Shown piece by piece: positions 16,264 to 25,287 of a stretch of 35,704 bases of DNA. How positions within the stretch are numbered: the stretch's first letter is position 1; each line of letters opens with the position of its first letter. The stretch is taken from contig JAGWBV010000037.1 in NCBI GenBank assembly GCA_021295715.1, positions 1 through 35,704 of the forward strand. The letters are read 5' to 3'. A program made the translations under genes and the position numbers. Source of the stretch: Candidatus Poribacteria bacterium (GTDB lineage: Bacteria; Poribacteria; WGA-4E; WGA-3G). The notes below the pieces were generated by a model. It saw nothing but the letters and a program-made list of their open reading frames with translations, was not told the origin of the DNA and did no database searches.

Positions 16264-16557
16264 CTATTTACCTCCAAAATGTTGTAAAATCTCATTAATT
16301 ACCTTCTGCTGGTTGTCTTTACCAGAAATCCCTAAAATTTCTGGCTGATCGCCTCTGATTCTCCAGTAGACTCGCGCACCACCATAACTGCGTGATTCGG
16401 TAATTCCTCTACCAATCGGTTTATTTCCTATCCCGGGATTCATATTCCCCTTTTTCAACTGGTCTGTAATTTTTTTAATTTCTGCTTGGAAGGATATTAG
16501 TGTTTTCCAGCCTTCCCGTAGAAGTAAAGGATTTTCGGAAATTCGATTGGTTAACAT
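16264..16557 (-). CDS. Small basic protein resembling RelE/BECR-type toxin domains
   Basis: 97 aa, basic. The C-terminal half reads NPGIGNKPIGRGITESRSYG, then GARVYWRI, then EILGISGKDNQQKVINEIL. The pattern of a glycine-rich loop, E-x-R-S, GARVY-x-R and a closing helix after K-D/N-x-Q is like RelE-superfamily ribonucleases and polymorphic-toxin C-termini; I recognise the pattern, not a named family. Residues 1-35 form a helical lead. An in-frame TAA lies six codons upstream of the ATG, so it is a stand-alone gene and not the tail of a longer ORF at this locus. It precedes its partner by 3 bases. Confidence 0.55.
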   Translation of the reverse strand: MLTNRISENPLLLREGWKTLISFQAEIKKITDQLKKGNMNPGIGNKPIGRGITESRSYGGARVYWRIRGDQPEILGISGKDNQQKVINEILQHFGGK

Positions 16558-16641
16558 TCTAAAGAAGCGTGTTTAATCCTGTTCGTCGCCACTGTTATCC
16601 CCAAGTGTTAGATCTTCAGGAAATATTTATATTTTTATTTC

Positions 16642-18534
16642 TTAATCAGTGGCGAAACTTTCCAAGGGTGGGAGTTCTGGATAGTTTCCGCGGGCGTGTC
16701 GCCACGCGAGGATGCCCTCGACGACCATCCAAATCTGCAAGGCTTCAACGGCGATACCGAATCCGAAGAGCAAATATTTGCCAGTGAAAAGCCAACCTGT
16801 TTCAGGATTGAACATCTGGTGTAGCATCGCCCATGCTGGCATGATGAGCATGAGGATCATCGGAAGGAGTGCAAACCAGATCGGTTTGTTGCGACGTAGG
16901 AGATAGAAAACGATGACCATGAAGGCTAATCCGGCTAAGAGTTGGTTCGTCGCCCCGAAGAGGGGCCAGAGCGTCAAACCGCCACTACCGGGACCGCTCG
17001 GTCCTTGGAACAGCGCAACTGCCGCGGCGAGCACTAACGCAAACGCGGTCGCAATGTAACGGTTCATCAACGGTTTGAACTTAACCGTTTGTGCCAGCTC
17101 GTATATAACATACCGTTGGAGTCGCGTTGCTGTGTCTAACGTTGTCGCGGCGAAACTCGCAACGAGTACCGCCATAATCGCAATGCCCATTTTGAGCGGA
17201 ATACCGAGAGAGGCGAGGAAATTCCCACCGCCGTCAACAAACGCACTTACCTTCGCTTTGAGTCCGTGGCTTGCCCAACCGCTGACGACTGTGGTCGTCC
17301 CATCAGGATTTGTTTCCGTCTTGATAGCATAACGCGCTTTCCAAGCATCGTGATTCGTAACAGGGGTTGCACTATCTGCTTTGACAATCGGTTGGAATGT
17401 GTAGTTTGCACCGGTACCTGTCCGGTTGAAAATCCCCATACCGATGCCAGCACAGCAGGCAAGAATAACGATAACGGCAAGTCCACCCTCAAGTAGCATT
17501 GCGCCGTATCCCACGTATTGCGCGTCGCCTTCGGAGGCAACCTGTTTACTGGAGGTTCCAGAACTCACCATACAGTGGAAACCGCTGACTGCCCCGCACG
17601 CAATCGTAATGAATAGGAAGGGCCAAATCGGTGGCGCATCGGGTGGGATGTCTGAGGCAATCGCAGGCGCAGATGCCGCCAAATCCGCTCTACCTGTCAA
17701 GCCTGCGACGGCAAGTCCAAGCACTAATAGGAGGAGCGCCAATACCAATTCATGGCTGTTAATGAAATCACGCGGTTGCAGAAGCGTCCAGACGGGCAAC
17801 ACTGAAGCGATAAAACAGTAGACGAAAAGCACCAGTGTCCAAATTACTACGACGTTTAGGTAAGTTTGTCCGAGCAAGGGGATACCGAACCATTGCGAGA
17901 GATCAATCGGTAGAAGGTACGCACCGACTGCCATCCCAATGTACATGATACCGAGCGCGACAATGGAAGGGATGAGAATATTGCCGCCTCTACGATAGAT
18001 CCAGATACCGATAGCGACTGCGAGCGGAATTTCCACCCAAACGGACAGGACAGATTCAGGATAGTAGGAAAATATCAGGGCAATGACCAACCCGAAGATA
18101 GCAAGGACAATCGTCAGTCCCATAAAGAGAACGAAAAGGAAGAGAAATTTCGCGCGCGGACCGATCATCCGCCCCGCAACTTCGCCGACACTTTGTCCAC
18201 GATTGCGGAGGGATACCACAAGCGCGCCGAAGTCATGCACAGCACCAATGAAGACAGAGCCGAGGACAACCCAAAGCAACGCCGGTAGCCATCCCCAGAA
18301 AACGGCGATGGCAGGTCCCACGATCGGACCTGTACCCGCGATACTCGTGAAATGGTGCCCAAAGATGACCTCTTTTTTCGTTGGAATGTAATCGACATCA
18401 TCTCGCAGCTCCTGACTCGGCACCGTGGCTTCGGCGTCTAAGCCGAAAATCTTTCTCGCTAACCATTTACCATAGGTATGATAGGCGACGATGAAGCCGA
18501 TGAAGCTCAAAACCGCAATAATCAGCGTGTTCAT
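16642..18534 (-). CDS. cstA: Carbon starvation protein CstA (pyruvate/peptide transporter family)
   Basis: A 630 aa polytopic inner-membrane protein with at least 14 hydrophobic segments. The conserved CstA opening is present: IVAYHTYGKWLARKIFGLDA, then DYIPTKKEVIFGHHFTSIAG and GPIVGPAIAVFWGWLPALLW. E. coli CstA and BtsT/YjiY import pyruvate, and CstA also peptides, during starvation. The protein is slightly shorter than E. coli CstA (701 aa). A soluble loop (about residues 385-440, containing KTETNPDGTTTVVSGWASHG) is inserted between membrane segments. AAGG lies in an A-rich leader before the ATG. The toxin-like pair follows 84 bp downstream on the same strand. Confidence 0.93.
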   Translation of the reverse strand: MNTLIIAVLSFIGFIVAYHTYGKWLARKIFGLDAEATVPSQELRDDVDYIPTKKEVIFGHHFTSIAGTGPIVGPAIAVFWGWLPALLWVVLGSVFIGAVHDFGALVVSLRNRGQSVGEVAGRMIGPRAKFLFLFVLFMGLTIVLAIFGLVIALIFSYYPESVLSVWVEIPLAVAIGIWIYRRGGNILIPSIVALGIMYIGMAVGAYLLPIDLSQWFGIPLLGQTYLNVVVIWTLVLFVYCFIASVLPVWTLLQPRDFINSHELVLALLLLVLGLAVAGLTGRADLAASAPAIASDIPPDAPPIWPFLFITIACGAVSGFHCMVSSGTSSKQVASEGDAQYVGYGAMLLEGGLAVIVILACCAGIGMGIFNRTGTGANYTFQPIVKADSATPVTNHDAWKARYAIKTETNPDGTTTVVSGWASHGLKAKVSAFVDGGGNFLASLGIPLKMGIAIMAVLVASFAATTLDTATRLQRYVIYELAQTVKFKPLMNRYIATAFALVLAAAVALFQGPSGPGSGGLTLWPLFGATNQLLAGLAFMVIVFYLLRRNKPIWFALLPMILMLIMPAWAMLHQMFNPETGWLFTGKYLLFGFGIAVEALQIWMVVEGILAWRHARGNYPELPPLESFATD

Positions 18535-18755
18535 TTTTTAATTTTACCTTTTTATCGCAGTCAGCCGTCAGGTCGAATTTTCTGCGAAATCCTCTCAGCA
18601 GTCGGTAAAGAAGTTTCCGTCAGTTTCCGTCAGCAAGAAAAAAGGGCATTCTGTAACGCTTGCGTCTTTGCTAATTGCCGATAGCCGAAATCCATTTTCG
18701 AGGTGAGTTCGGAGTTTCACGCGCCTCCCCATAGACCCACAGGTAAAAGTTTGGC
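18535..18755. other. Spacer between cstA and xylA
   Basis: Contains a GTCAGCCGTCAG-like repeat at 18558-18573 and the direct repeat GTTTCCGTCA (twice near 18609-18631). No gene and no clear terminator after xylA. Confidence 0.4.
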
Positions 18756-19925
18756 TTATCTAACTCCCATTAAGACCTCAAATGTGAGTTGGTCCAATTT
18801 CTCGTATCCGAGTCCTTTTTGTGCGAGGGTATCGGGTTCAAAATCTATCTTTCTCAGTTTTCCGACACTCTCGACGTTGTAACTCGCCATAAGTGCTTCG
18901 AGTTCAGGATCGCGTGCTTGTATTTCAGCGAGAATCCCCTGAATTTCCGCATCTTCATTGAAACGGCGTGCTTTCTCTTTGAGAATCAGATAACTCCGCA
19001 TACATCCTGCGGCGAAGTCCCAGACCCCTTGTTCGTCTTCAGTCCGGTAGGCGTGTGCATCAAAGTGTCGATATCCATCCCAGTTCATATCTTCGAGGAA
19101 TTTGACGAGGAAGAATGCGCCTTTGATGTTTTCAGAACCGAAGCGCAAGTCTTGGTCGAAACGACTCATCTTCTGGTCGTTGAGGTCAATGTGGAAGAGT
19201 TTACCTGCTTCGTGTGCCTGTGCGACGCCGTGGAGGAAACTCAAACCTGCCATCGTTTCGTGAGCAAATTCGGGATTCACACCGACCATTTCTGGGTGGT
19301 CCAGTGTCTCAATAAAATGGAGCATGTGTCCCGTTGTCGGTAGGTAGATGTCGCCGCGGGGTTCATTCGGTTTTGCTTCAAGTGCGAACCGGAGGTCGTA
19401 ACCTTGGTCTTTGACGTAGTGCGTGAAGTAGTTCATCGCCTCACGATTCCACTTGACGGTATCGGGTCCATTTTTAGAGGCATCTACTTCTGCGCCTTCA
19501 CGGCCGCCCCAAAATACATAAATGGTCGCTCCGAGTTCAACACCGAGATCAATGGCATTCAAAGTTTTCTGGATTGCGAAGGCTCGCACCTTCGGATCGT
19601 TAGCGGTAAACGCGCCATCTTTAAAGACTGGATGGTAGAAGAGATTTGTTGTTGCCATCGGCACTTTCATACCATGATCGGTGAGTGCCTTCTTGAATTC
19701 GCTAACGATTTTATCGCGTTCGACGGCTGAAGCCTCAAAGGGTACCAAATCATTATCGTGTAAGTTAACGCCGTATGCGCCGAGTTCGCTTAATTTTTGG
19801 ACTGTGTATGTGGGTTTCAAAGGGGGCCTGACAACGTCACCAAATGGATCGCGCCCGGGATTACCGACCGTCCATAATCCAAAGGTAAACTTATGTTCAG
19901 GCTTAGGCTGATACTGTTCTGACAT
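18756..19925 (-). CDS. xylA: Xylose isomerase, short (Streptomyces-type) class
   Basis: 389 aa, the length of class I xylose isomerases. It interconverts D-xylose and D-xylulose (and glucose/fructose) in the cytoplasm with two divalent metals. Visible sites: LHDND (H56, D59), [11 protein letters not shown] (E183, K185), NPEFAHET (E219, H222) and HIDLNDQ (D247). FWGGREGAE is the family signature. The TIM barrel is complete. No xylulokinase or xylose transporter is nearby, so pathway context is missing. AGGAG precedes the ATG at 19925, and a strong promoter lies at 19979-20008. Confidence 0.96.
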   Translation of the reverse strand: MSEQYQPKPEHKFTFGLWTVGNPGRDPFGDVVRPPLKPTYTVQKLSELGAYGVNLHDNDLVPFEASAVERDKIVSEFKKALTDHGMKVPMATTNLFYHPVFKDGAFTANDPKVRAFAIQKTLNAIDLGVELGATIYVFWGGREGAEVDASKNGPDTVKWNREAMNYFTHYVKDQGYDLRFALEAKPNEPRGDIYLPTTGHMLHFIETLDHPEMVGVNPEFAHETMAGLSFLHGVAQAHEAGKLFHIDLNDQKMSRFDQDLRFGSENIKGAFFLVKFLEDMNWDGYRHFDAHAYRTEDEQGVWDFAAGCMRSYLILKEKARRFNEDAEIQGILAEIQARDPELEALMASYNVESVGKLRKIDFEPDTLAQKGLGYEKLDQLTFEVLMGVR

Positions 19926-19978
19926 GCATGTACTCCTATTACGTGTAATTTTCGCGAAGCTTATGAGCCAACGTTTAG

Positions 19979-20008
19979 ATTATACCATATTTGGCATATT
20001 TGTTGCAA
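19979..20008 (-). promoter_or_regulatory. Predicted xylA promoter
   Basis: On the minus strand TTGCAA (20003-20008) and TATAAT (19979-19984) are 18 bp apart, with an extended -10 TGG. CCAAATATGG in the spacer is close to palindromic and might be an operator. Confidence 0.6.
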
Positions 20009-20117
20009 ATTCTTACTATTGTGTGCTTCTATTAGCGCGTCCATGTTGGAGAAGCCCTACGAGATGCATCAGGTCTTGATAGAATAGAAACACCTTCTTA
20101 AGGAGGTATTTCTGCAG

Positions 20118-20236
20118 TTATAGTAAAGTTAAGAATTAATGAGACACTCCAAAGAGGCGAGGTTGCAAACCTCGCCAGCGGGGGTGGGGTGCTTGTTTAT
20201 TGAAAACTGTCTACATATTTTTAGGTTTTACTATAA
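20118..20236 (+). mobile_element. MITE-like element, copy 3 of 4
   Basis: Terminal inverted repeats TTATAGTAAA (20118-20127) and TTTACTATAA (20227-20236) are a perfect 10/10 match. Central hairpin GGCGAGGTT (20156-20164), loop GCA, AACCTCGCC (20168-20176). This is the best-preserved copy. Confidence 0.75.
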
Positions 20237-20271
20237 ATACTGAAATTGAGGGTTTTCGTGTAAGCGGTGTG

Positions 20272-21600
20272 TTATGCGTCAAGGTGTGTGGAAATCTGTT
20301 TCAGGACCTTTTCATAGTCTGCTTCCAATTCAAGTGGCGCGTTTAGATAGCGAGGTGGTGGTTCCCCAGGTATGATGTCGTGATACGCCACCTTGAAATC
20401 CGGGAATTTGAGTCCACTGGCTGTAGAGATAACGATAACCGTGTCATCTGGACGGATCTGTTTACGTTCGACCATTTTTATGAGTACCGCGAGTGCTACA
20501 CCGGTGTGCGGACAATTGAACAACCCGGTTCGATCTGCTCTCGCAGCAGCATCCGCCAATTCCGCTTCTGTGGCTTGATCGACAATACCATCGAACCGTT
20601 TAAGGACACGGATTGCGCGATGGATTGAGACGGGATTTCCGATTTGAATCGCTGTGGCTTGTGTGGGTTGCGCTGTAATGGCACTGAACTCCGTGAATCC
20701 TGTTCGGTAACTTCGATAAAGTGGGTTTGCGCGCTCTGCTTGGGCACAGGCGATACGCGGCAGTTTGTCAATCATACCGAGTTCCCACATCATTAAAAAG
20801 CCGAGTCCAAGTGCGGAAACATTGCCGAGGTTACCCCCTGGAATAATTATCCAATCCGGCACTTCCCAATTGAACTGCTGGACGATCTCGATGCTAATCG
20901 TTTTCTGCCCTTCGATTCGGAGGGAATTAATGGAATTGGCGAGATAGAAATCTTTCCGTGCAGAGAGTTTTTGGACGATTTCCATACACCCATCAAAGTC
21001 TGTTTCAAGCGAAAGCGTCAACGCACCGTTGGCGATAGGTTGAATGAGTTGTTCACGCGTAACCTTCGCTTTCGGTAACAGGATTACCGCGGGAATGCCT
21101 GCGGCAGAGGCATACGCTGCCAAAGCGGCGGAGGTATCGCCAGTTGATGCACACATGACAGCGCGAAGGTCCCCCGACTCAGCCATGATCTGTTTCACCA
21201 TTGAGACCAGAACGGTCATCCCGAGGTCTTTAAACGAACCCGTATGACTGTTACCACACTGTTTGATCCACAGGTCTTTCAAACCGAGTTGCTCGCCGAA
21301 CCGTTCTGCCCAGAATAGATTGGTACCCCCCTCATACATAGAGATGATGTTATTATCATCAATGTTCGGGCATACGAGTTCCTTTTTCCCCCAGACACCA
21401 CTGCCGTAGGGATATTGCGTGCGCCTGTAGCGCTGTTCAAAGAGGGATTTCCATTCAGCAGCACTCCGATTCCTCAACAAGTCGGTGTCGTGCCGGACCT
21501 CTAACAGCCCATCGCAGTTTTTGCACCGATAGATAACTTCTGTCAGCGGATAGGTCTCGTCGCATCCTGTGCTGCACTGGAACCATGCATCGTAGTTCAT
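20272..21600 (-). CDS. thrC: Threonine synthase
   Basis: A 442 aa fold-type II PLP enzyme that converts O-phosphohomoserine to threonine. The N-terminal zinc-ribbon-like segment has C9, C13, C26 and C29 (QCSTGC... YRCKNCDG), as in many bacterial threonine synthases. The PLP lysine is K124 in HTGSFKDLGM. ASTGDTSAALAAYASAAGIP and IIPGGNLGNVSA bind the cofactor phosphate. The ATG overlaps the scpB stop by 4 bases (ATGA), which indicates translational coupling to the end of the scp operon. No other threonine gene is in the window. Confidence 0.93.
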   Translation of the reverse strand: MNYDAWFQCSTGCDETYPLTEVIYRCKNCDGLLEVRHDTDLLRNRSAAEWKSLFEQRYRRTQYPYGSGVWGKKELVCPNIDDNNIISMYEGGTNLFWAERFGEQLGLKDLWIKQCGNSHTGSFKDLGMTVLVSMVKQIMAESGDLRAVMCASTGDTSAALAAYASAAGIPAVILLPKAKVTREQLIQPIANGALTLSLETDFDGCMEIVQKLSARKDFYLANSINSLRIEGQKTISIEIVQQFNWEVPDWIIIPGGNLGNVSALGLGFLMMWELGMIDKLPRIACAQAERANPLYRSYRTGFTEFSAITAQPTQATAIQIGNPVSIHRAIRVLKRFDGIVDQATEAELADAAARADRTGLFNCPHTGVALAVLIKMVERKQIRPDDTVIVISTASGLKFPDFKVAYHDIIPGEPPPRYLNAPLELEADYEKVLKQISTHLDA

Positions 21601-22238
21601 TGCTCGGCGTTCTCCTCCATAACGACTGGCAGGGCGTTTTGGGCAGGCTCGTTTCCGTTTGATGTGTTAAGGAGTTCGTCTATTTCTTCAAGTGAGGGCA
21701 ACTCAGAGGCATCTTTCAAGCCAAATTGTTGGAGGAACTCATCTGTGGTTGAAAAAAGCAAGGAGCGTCCATCTTTTCTACCAGCGATACAAACCAATCC
21801 TTTCTCTATGAGTGAGTTTAGTACACTGTCACTGTTGACACCGCGCAGTGTCGCGACATCTGTCCGCGTAACAGGTTGCTTGTAAGCAACAATTGCGAGT
21901 GTTTCAAGCGCTGACGGGGATAGTTTGACGCGAACCTGACGCGTATAAAACTTCTGAATCCACTCTGAGTATTCTGGCGACGTGCAGATTTGGTAGCCAT
22001 TCGCTATTTCAACGAGGCGAAAACTCCGTCTCATTTCTTGATAGTCTTGGCACAGTTCGTCGAGTTCCGTCCGGATGGCGCGTTTGTCTAACTCCGGCAG
22101 CACCGCTTGAAACTGTTCCACCGAAATTGGTTCGCTCGCGGCGAACAGGACCGCTTCCAAAATTAATTTGGGTTTTTGCGCGGGTATCGCGTCGAGTTCC
22201 TCTATCGAATCGGCAACGGTAAGATATTCAGAATCCAT
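21597..22238 (-). CDS. scpB: Segregation and condensation protein ScpB
   Basis: A 213 aa winged-helix protein that forms the SMC-ScpA-ScpB condensin for chromosome segregation. Typical segments are LEAVLFAASEPISVEQFQAV, LSPSALETLAIVAYKQPVTR, TDVATLRGVNSDSVLNSLIE and LFSTTDEFLQQFGLK. It starts 11 bp after scpA and ends inside the thrC start. The acidic/asparagine-rich tail after residue ~190 is poorly conserved in the family. smc itself is not in the window. Confidence 0.95.
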   Translation of the reverse strand: MDSEYLTVADSIEELDAIPAQKPKLILEAVLFAASEPISVEQFQAVLPELDKRAIRTELDELCQDYQEMRRSFRLVEIANGYQICTSPEYSEWIQKFYTRQVRVKLSPSALETLAIVAYKQPVTRTDVATLRGVNSDSVLNSLIEKGLVCIAGRKDGRSLLFSTTDEFLQQFGLKDASELPSLEEIDELLNTSNGNEPAQNALPVVMEENAEQ

Positions 22239-22249
22239 AAACCAAATTC

Positions 22250-23077
22250 CTAATTGTTTCGTTCTTCTGAACGAGTGTTTTCAACGTTTGAAGGCGGCAG
22301 AATCTCTTGATCAGCCCCCTCGTGCTCCTGTTTAACGATATAAATACTTTCAAAATGCCCAGTTTGCACAGTGACAATTTTTCCTATCCGAATGAGTTCT
22401 AAAATAGCGAGAAATGTCACAATGCGATCTGTCTTGGTCGAGGACAAAGGGAACAGGTCATCGAAGAGTAATTGGTCTTCACTTTCCAACTGTCTGTCAA
22501 TAAAAGCGATTTTATCTTCAACGGTTATTGTTTCCTCTTCAAACGTCTCATAAGTTTCTTCGGTCTCTATTTCTGCAGCGCGATCGTTCAACCCCTTAAA
22601 AGCGGTCAGGAGATCAAACAGTGTTGCCCTGATCTCAAATTCACGCGTCCCCTCTAAATCTTCGTGTATTTTAGGATTTCTGCTATAGATTAATGTCTGA
22701 CGTTCGGCATAAACATCTAAAACTCGGGCAGCCTCTTTGAACTGTTTGTACTCCAAGAGCTGCTTAACGAGTTGCTCTTGATCGCCGATCATATATTCAG
22801 TATCTGGTGTGAGTTGTGGGAGGATACTTTGCGATTTAATGTGCAGAAGTGTTGCCGCCATCACCAAAAATTCGGAGGCCACATCTAAATCTAACTGCTC
22901 CATTAGATTCACATATTCCAGGTACCGATCGGTGATGTGCGCAATCTGAATATCGTAAATATCCATCTCCTCTTTCTGGATCAGATGCAGGAGCAGATCG
23001 AGCGGTCCCTCGAAACCTTCTAACTTCAGGGAGTATATTGGGGCTGTAGAGGCGGGCGTTGGCGTTGTTTCAGTCAT
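22250..23077 (-). CDS. scpA: Segregation and condensation protein ScpA
   Basis: 275 aa kleisin subunit of bacterial condensin; its N-terminus contacts the SMC neck and its C-terminus the SMC head. The family opening is FEGPLDLLLHLIQKEEMDIY with LEYVNLMEQLDLDVASEFLV. The C-terminal winged helix holds IVTFLAILELIRIGKI. The acidic middle (~160-190, rich in glutamate) is usual. The first ~15 residues are threonine/proline-rich and non-conserved, but no better start is visible. It lies 16 bp after the M50 protease gene, and its leader carries an AAGGTAAAATTAAAA sequence identical to that before cstA. Confidence 0.95.
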   Translation of the reverse strand: MTETTPTPASTAPIYSLKLEGFEGPLDLLLHLIQKEEMDIYDIQIAHITDRYLEYVNLMEQLDLDVASEFLVMAATLLHIKSQSILPQLTPDTEYMIGDQEQLVKQLLEYKQFKEAARVLDVYAERQTLIYSRNPKIHEDLEGTREFEIRATLFDLLTAFKGLNDRAAEIETEETYETFEEETITVEDKIAFIDRQLESEDQLLFDDLFPLSSTKTDRIVTFLAILELIRIGKIVTVQTGHFESIYIVKQEHEGADQEILPPSNVENTRSEERNN

Positions 23078-23093
23078 TAATTTTAATTTTACC

Positions 23094-23777
23094 TTATCGT
23101 ATCCCTACGATCTTCGCAATCAGATTTAGGGTTTCAAAACTGACATTGCTCAAGAATCCGAACACATAGTTCGGTATACCGAAGATACCGGGTAGAAAAA
23201 TGAGGCACATCAGAATCGGCATTCCATACGGACTCAGTTTCTCGAATTGGTGCGCTGTCCGTGCGGGTAGCAAGCCTCTCACAACGCTGAAACCGTCTAA
23301 CGGAAAAAGCGGGAGCATGTTAAACGCCGCGAGAAAAACACTAATCAACGCTGTCCGAATTAATTGCCTGTTAATCTCAGCATGAAGTGGAGACCCAGCC
23401 GGATCGAAAGAGGTCAATTCAAGTAAGAGTCGAATCACTGCCAAAATCACAAAAGTGAGGACGATATTCATGAAAGGACCGGCAGCGGCGATAAGCATCA
23501 AGTCCCTTCTCGGATTTTTCAGGTTGAACGGGTTGACGGGTACCGGTTTTGCCCAACCGAAGAAACCGCCTCCAAAAAGCGTTCCGAGCAGTGGAAGTAT
23601 TAATGTCCCGATAATATCAATGTGTACGCCCGGATTCAACGACATCCGTCCAAGCTCGCGAGATGTTGGATCCCCCAACATGTCCGCTGATTTGGCGTGT
23701 CCCCATTCATGGAAAGTTAACAGAATGATGAACTGTGTAACTACAAGGATTGCTTCATAAGGGTCGAAATTAGGCAT
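23094..23777 (-). CDS. Site-2 protease family (M50) membrane metallopeptidase
   Basis: A 227 aa multi-pass inner-membrane protein. TFHEWGHAKSADMLGD in the first membrane segment gives the zinc motif HEWGH (H23, E24, H27). FPLDGF in NMLPLFPLDGF supplies the third ligand aspartate. There is no PDZ domain, so it belongs to the small Rip/SpoIVFB-like group. Members cut membrane-embedded substrates such as anti-sigma factors. The neighbour order M50 - ScpA - ScpB recurs in many bacteria, but the substrate is not known for this type. The GGGFFGWAKPVPVNPFNLKN loop is typical. Confidence 0.9.
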   Translation of the reverse strand: MPNFDPYEAILVVTQFIILLTFHEWGHAKSADMLGDPTSRELGRMSLNPGVHIDIIGTLILPLLGTLFGGGFFGWAKPVPVNPFNLKNPRRDLMLIAAAGPFMNIVLTFVILAVIRLLLELTSFDPAGSPLHAEINRQLIRTALISVFLAAFNMLPLFPLDGFSVVRGLLPARTAHQFEKLSPYGMPILMCLIFLPGIFGIPNYVFGFLSNVSFETLNLIAKIVGIR

Positions 23778-23809
23778 CGTTCATTTGTACCGCTTGCAGC
23801 CACATTTTG

Positions 23810-25249
23810 CTATACAAAGGTCCGCAATCGGGAATATGCCTCCTCTTTTTTGGTAATTTCTCCATCCAATTGTGCCGCGAACAACGTCCAAAGTCGGGTT
23901 TCAAAAGCCTTGCTCGGTTTTTCGCCAAGCATTATCAAGTCTTTTCCTGTGATAAACGGTTCTATCTTCCGCAGAACAAAAAGGTAGTCTTTTATTTTTT
24001 CGCGTTTCCACTTCGGCAAGGTCGTATCCACATAACCGAGTGCGAATGCCTCAATCGGATAAGATTTTAGCAATTGATATATCTCACTCGGTTTCACTGT
24101 CTCCTGCACCGTCGCAAGTGTTTGTTCCAACTGTTTGTAAGCGGTGAGCGGTGTTTCTACCCGATAAAGATTTCCATCACCACAGACGTAAGTTGCCGTG
24201 TTCTTTGGGTCAACAATCCTCCATTTCCCGCTTTGTTGGTCAACGGAGGCAGCATCCGACAATGAGATTCCGAGTTTCGCAAAAGTATCGTGTGTCACCT
24301 TTTCAAGCGAAACCTGTTGTTGCGATGCTTGCACCCGGCTGATGAGCCGTTGAAGTTGATGTTCCAATACCAACCTGAAACTGAGTGCTTCAATCTGATA
24401 TATCGGCGTGCCGATTCCGAAAAATGCCATCCAACGCACCAGTTCAGGCTGAAATTCTTCGTCTTTAAGATGCGTTGATATCCAGGCTGTCGCTTGCGCT
24501 GCTTTCTTAAAATCACATGCAAACGTCGTCGATATATTCCACCCTTGAGAGATAGTTTCCCATACATCGAGTCGCGTAAGGTGTGCTACAATCTCCGATG
24601 CGTTCTTTTCAATAAGTATTCTATCAATCTCATTGCGTATCCGTTCACCGCTGAGTTGTGCTAAGACTGGGAGTGCTTCCCGCATCAGAACCGTGTCGGT
24701 TTCAGGAATAGAAAACCCGTAGCGTCCGGCATACCGAAAAGCGCGAAAAATACGCGTCGGATCATCCGTGAAACTATGCTTATGCAGGACCCGAATTGTC
24801 TCGGTTTTAAGGTCTTCCAAACCACCGGTTTTATCGACGATCTCACCAAAAGCGCTTGTATCTAAGCACATTGCCAAGGCGTTAATCGAAAAGTCGCGTC
24901 TTCGCAGATCGTCCGTGATGGTTCCTCGTGATACTGTAGGTAACGTCCCGGCACCTTGATAAGTTTCACGACGGGCGGTAACAAAATCCACTTTAGGAAG
25001 GTTAGCATCGGCAGGCGTGACGGTTGCAGTGCCAAATTGTGGGTGTGTTTCCAGTGTTCCGTTCCAGCGTTGACACATCGCGTTCGCGACGCGGGTTGCA
25101 TCTTCTTCCACAACGATGTCAATATCGAGGCTCGGTCGTTTGAGAAGGAGGTCCCGGACGAAGCCACCGACAAGGTAAGTTCCTTTTCCACCTACCTCAC
25201 CAATTTCGTGTAACAGATCCAAGATCGGTTCAGGAATGCTGGGTATCAT
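23810..25249 (-). CDS. cca: CCA tRNA nucleotidyltransferase / poly(A) polymerase family protein
   Basis: A 479 aa class II nucleotidyltransferase that builds or repairs the tRNA 3' CCA end. The head domain has YLVGGFVRDLLL and the metal-binding LDIDIV (D42, D44). RRRDFSINALAMCL and DPTRIFRAFRYAGRYGFSI are the neck motifs. The body and tail (residues 230-479) are longer and less conserved than in E. coli Cca, and no HD phosphohydrolase motif is seen. Some bacteria split the activity between CC-adding and A-adding enzymes, and sequence alone does not tell which this is. It is 38 bp from the cyclase gene and 32 bp from the M50 gene, inside one minus-strand run. Confidence 0.9.
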   Translation of the reverse strand: MIPSIPEPILDLLHEIGEVGGKGTYLVGGFVRDLLLKRPSLDIDIVVEEDATRVANAMCQRWNGTLETHPQFGTATVTPADANLPKVDFVTARRETYQGAGTLPTVSRGTITDDLRRRDFSINALAMCLDTSAFGEIVDKTGGLEDLKTETIRVLHKHSFTDDPTRIFRAFRYAGRYGFSIPETDTVLMREALPVLAQLSGERIRNEIDRILIEKNASEIVAHLTRLDVWETISQGWNISTTFACDFKKAAQATAWISTHLKDEEFQPELVRWMAFFGIGTPIYQIEALSFRLVLEHQLQRLISRVQASQQQVSLEKVTHDTFAKLGISLSDAASVDQQSGKWRIVDPKNTATYVCGDGNLYRVETPLTAYKQLEQTLATVQETVKPSEIYQLLKSYPIEAFALGYVDTTLPKWKREKIKDYLFVLRKIEPFITGKDLIMLGEKPSKAFETRLWTLFAAQLDGEITKKEEAYSRLRTFV

Positions 25250-25287
25250 TTTTCTTCGAAAGGAGTAAACCTGTGTCTATAGGGTTC

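Larger units (their letters stand above)
19926..20271. other. Spacer between xylA and thrC
   Basis: No gene. It holds the xylA promoter (19979-20008), MITE copy 3 (20118-20236) and a short stretch with AAGAAGGTG-like pairing (CACCTTCTTAAGGAGGT, ~20091-20107). The thrC terminator is not evident. Confidence 0.6.
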
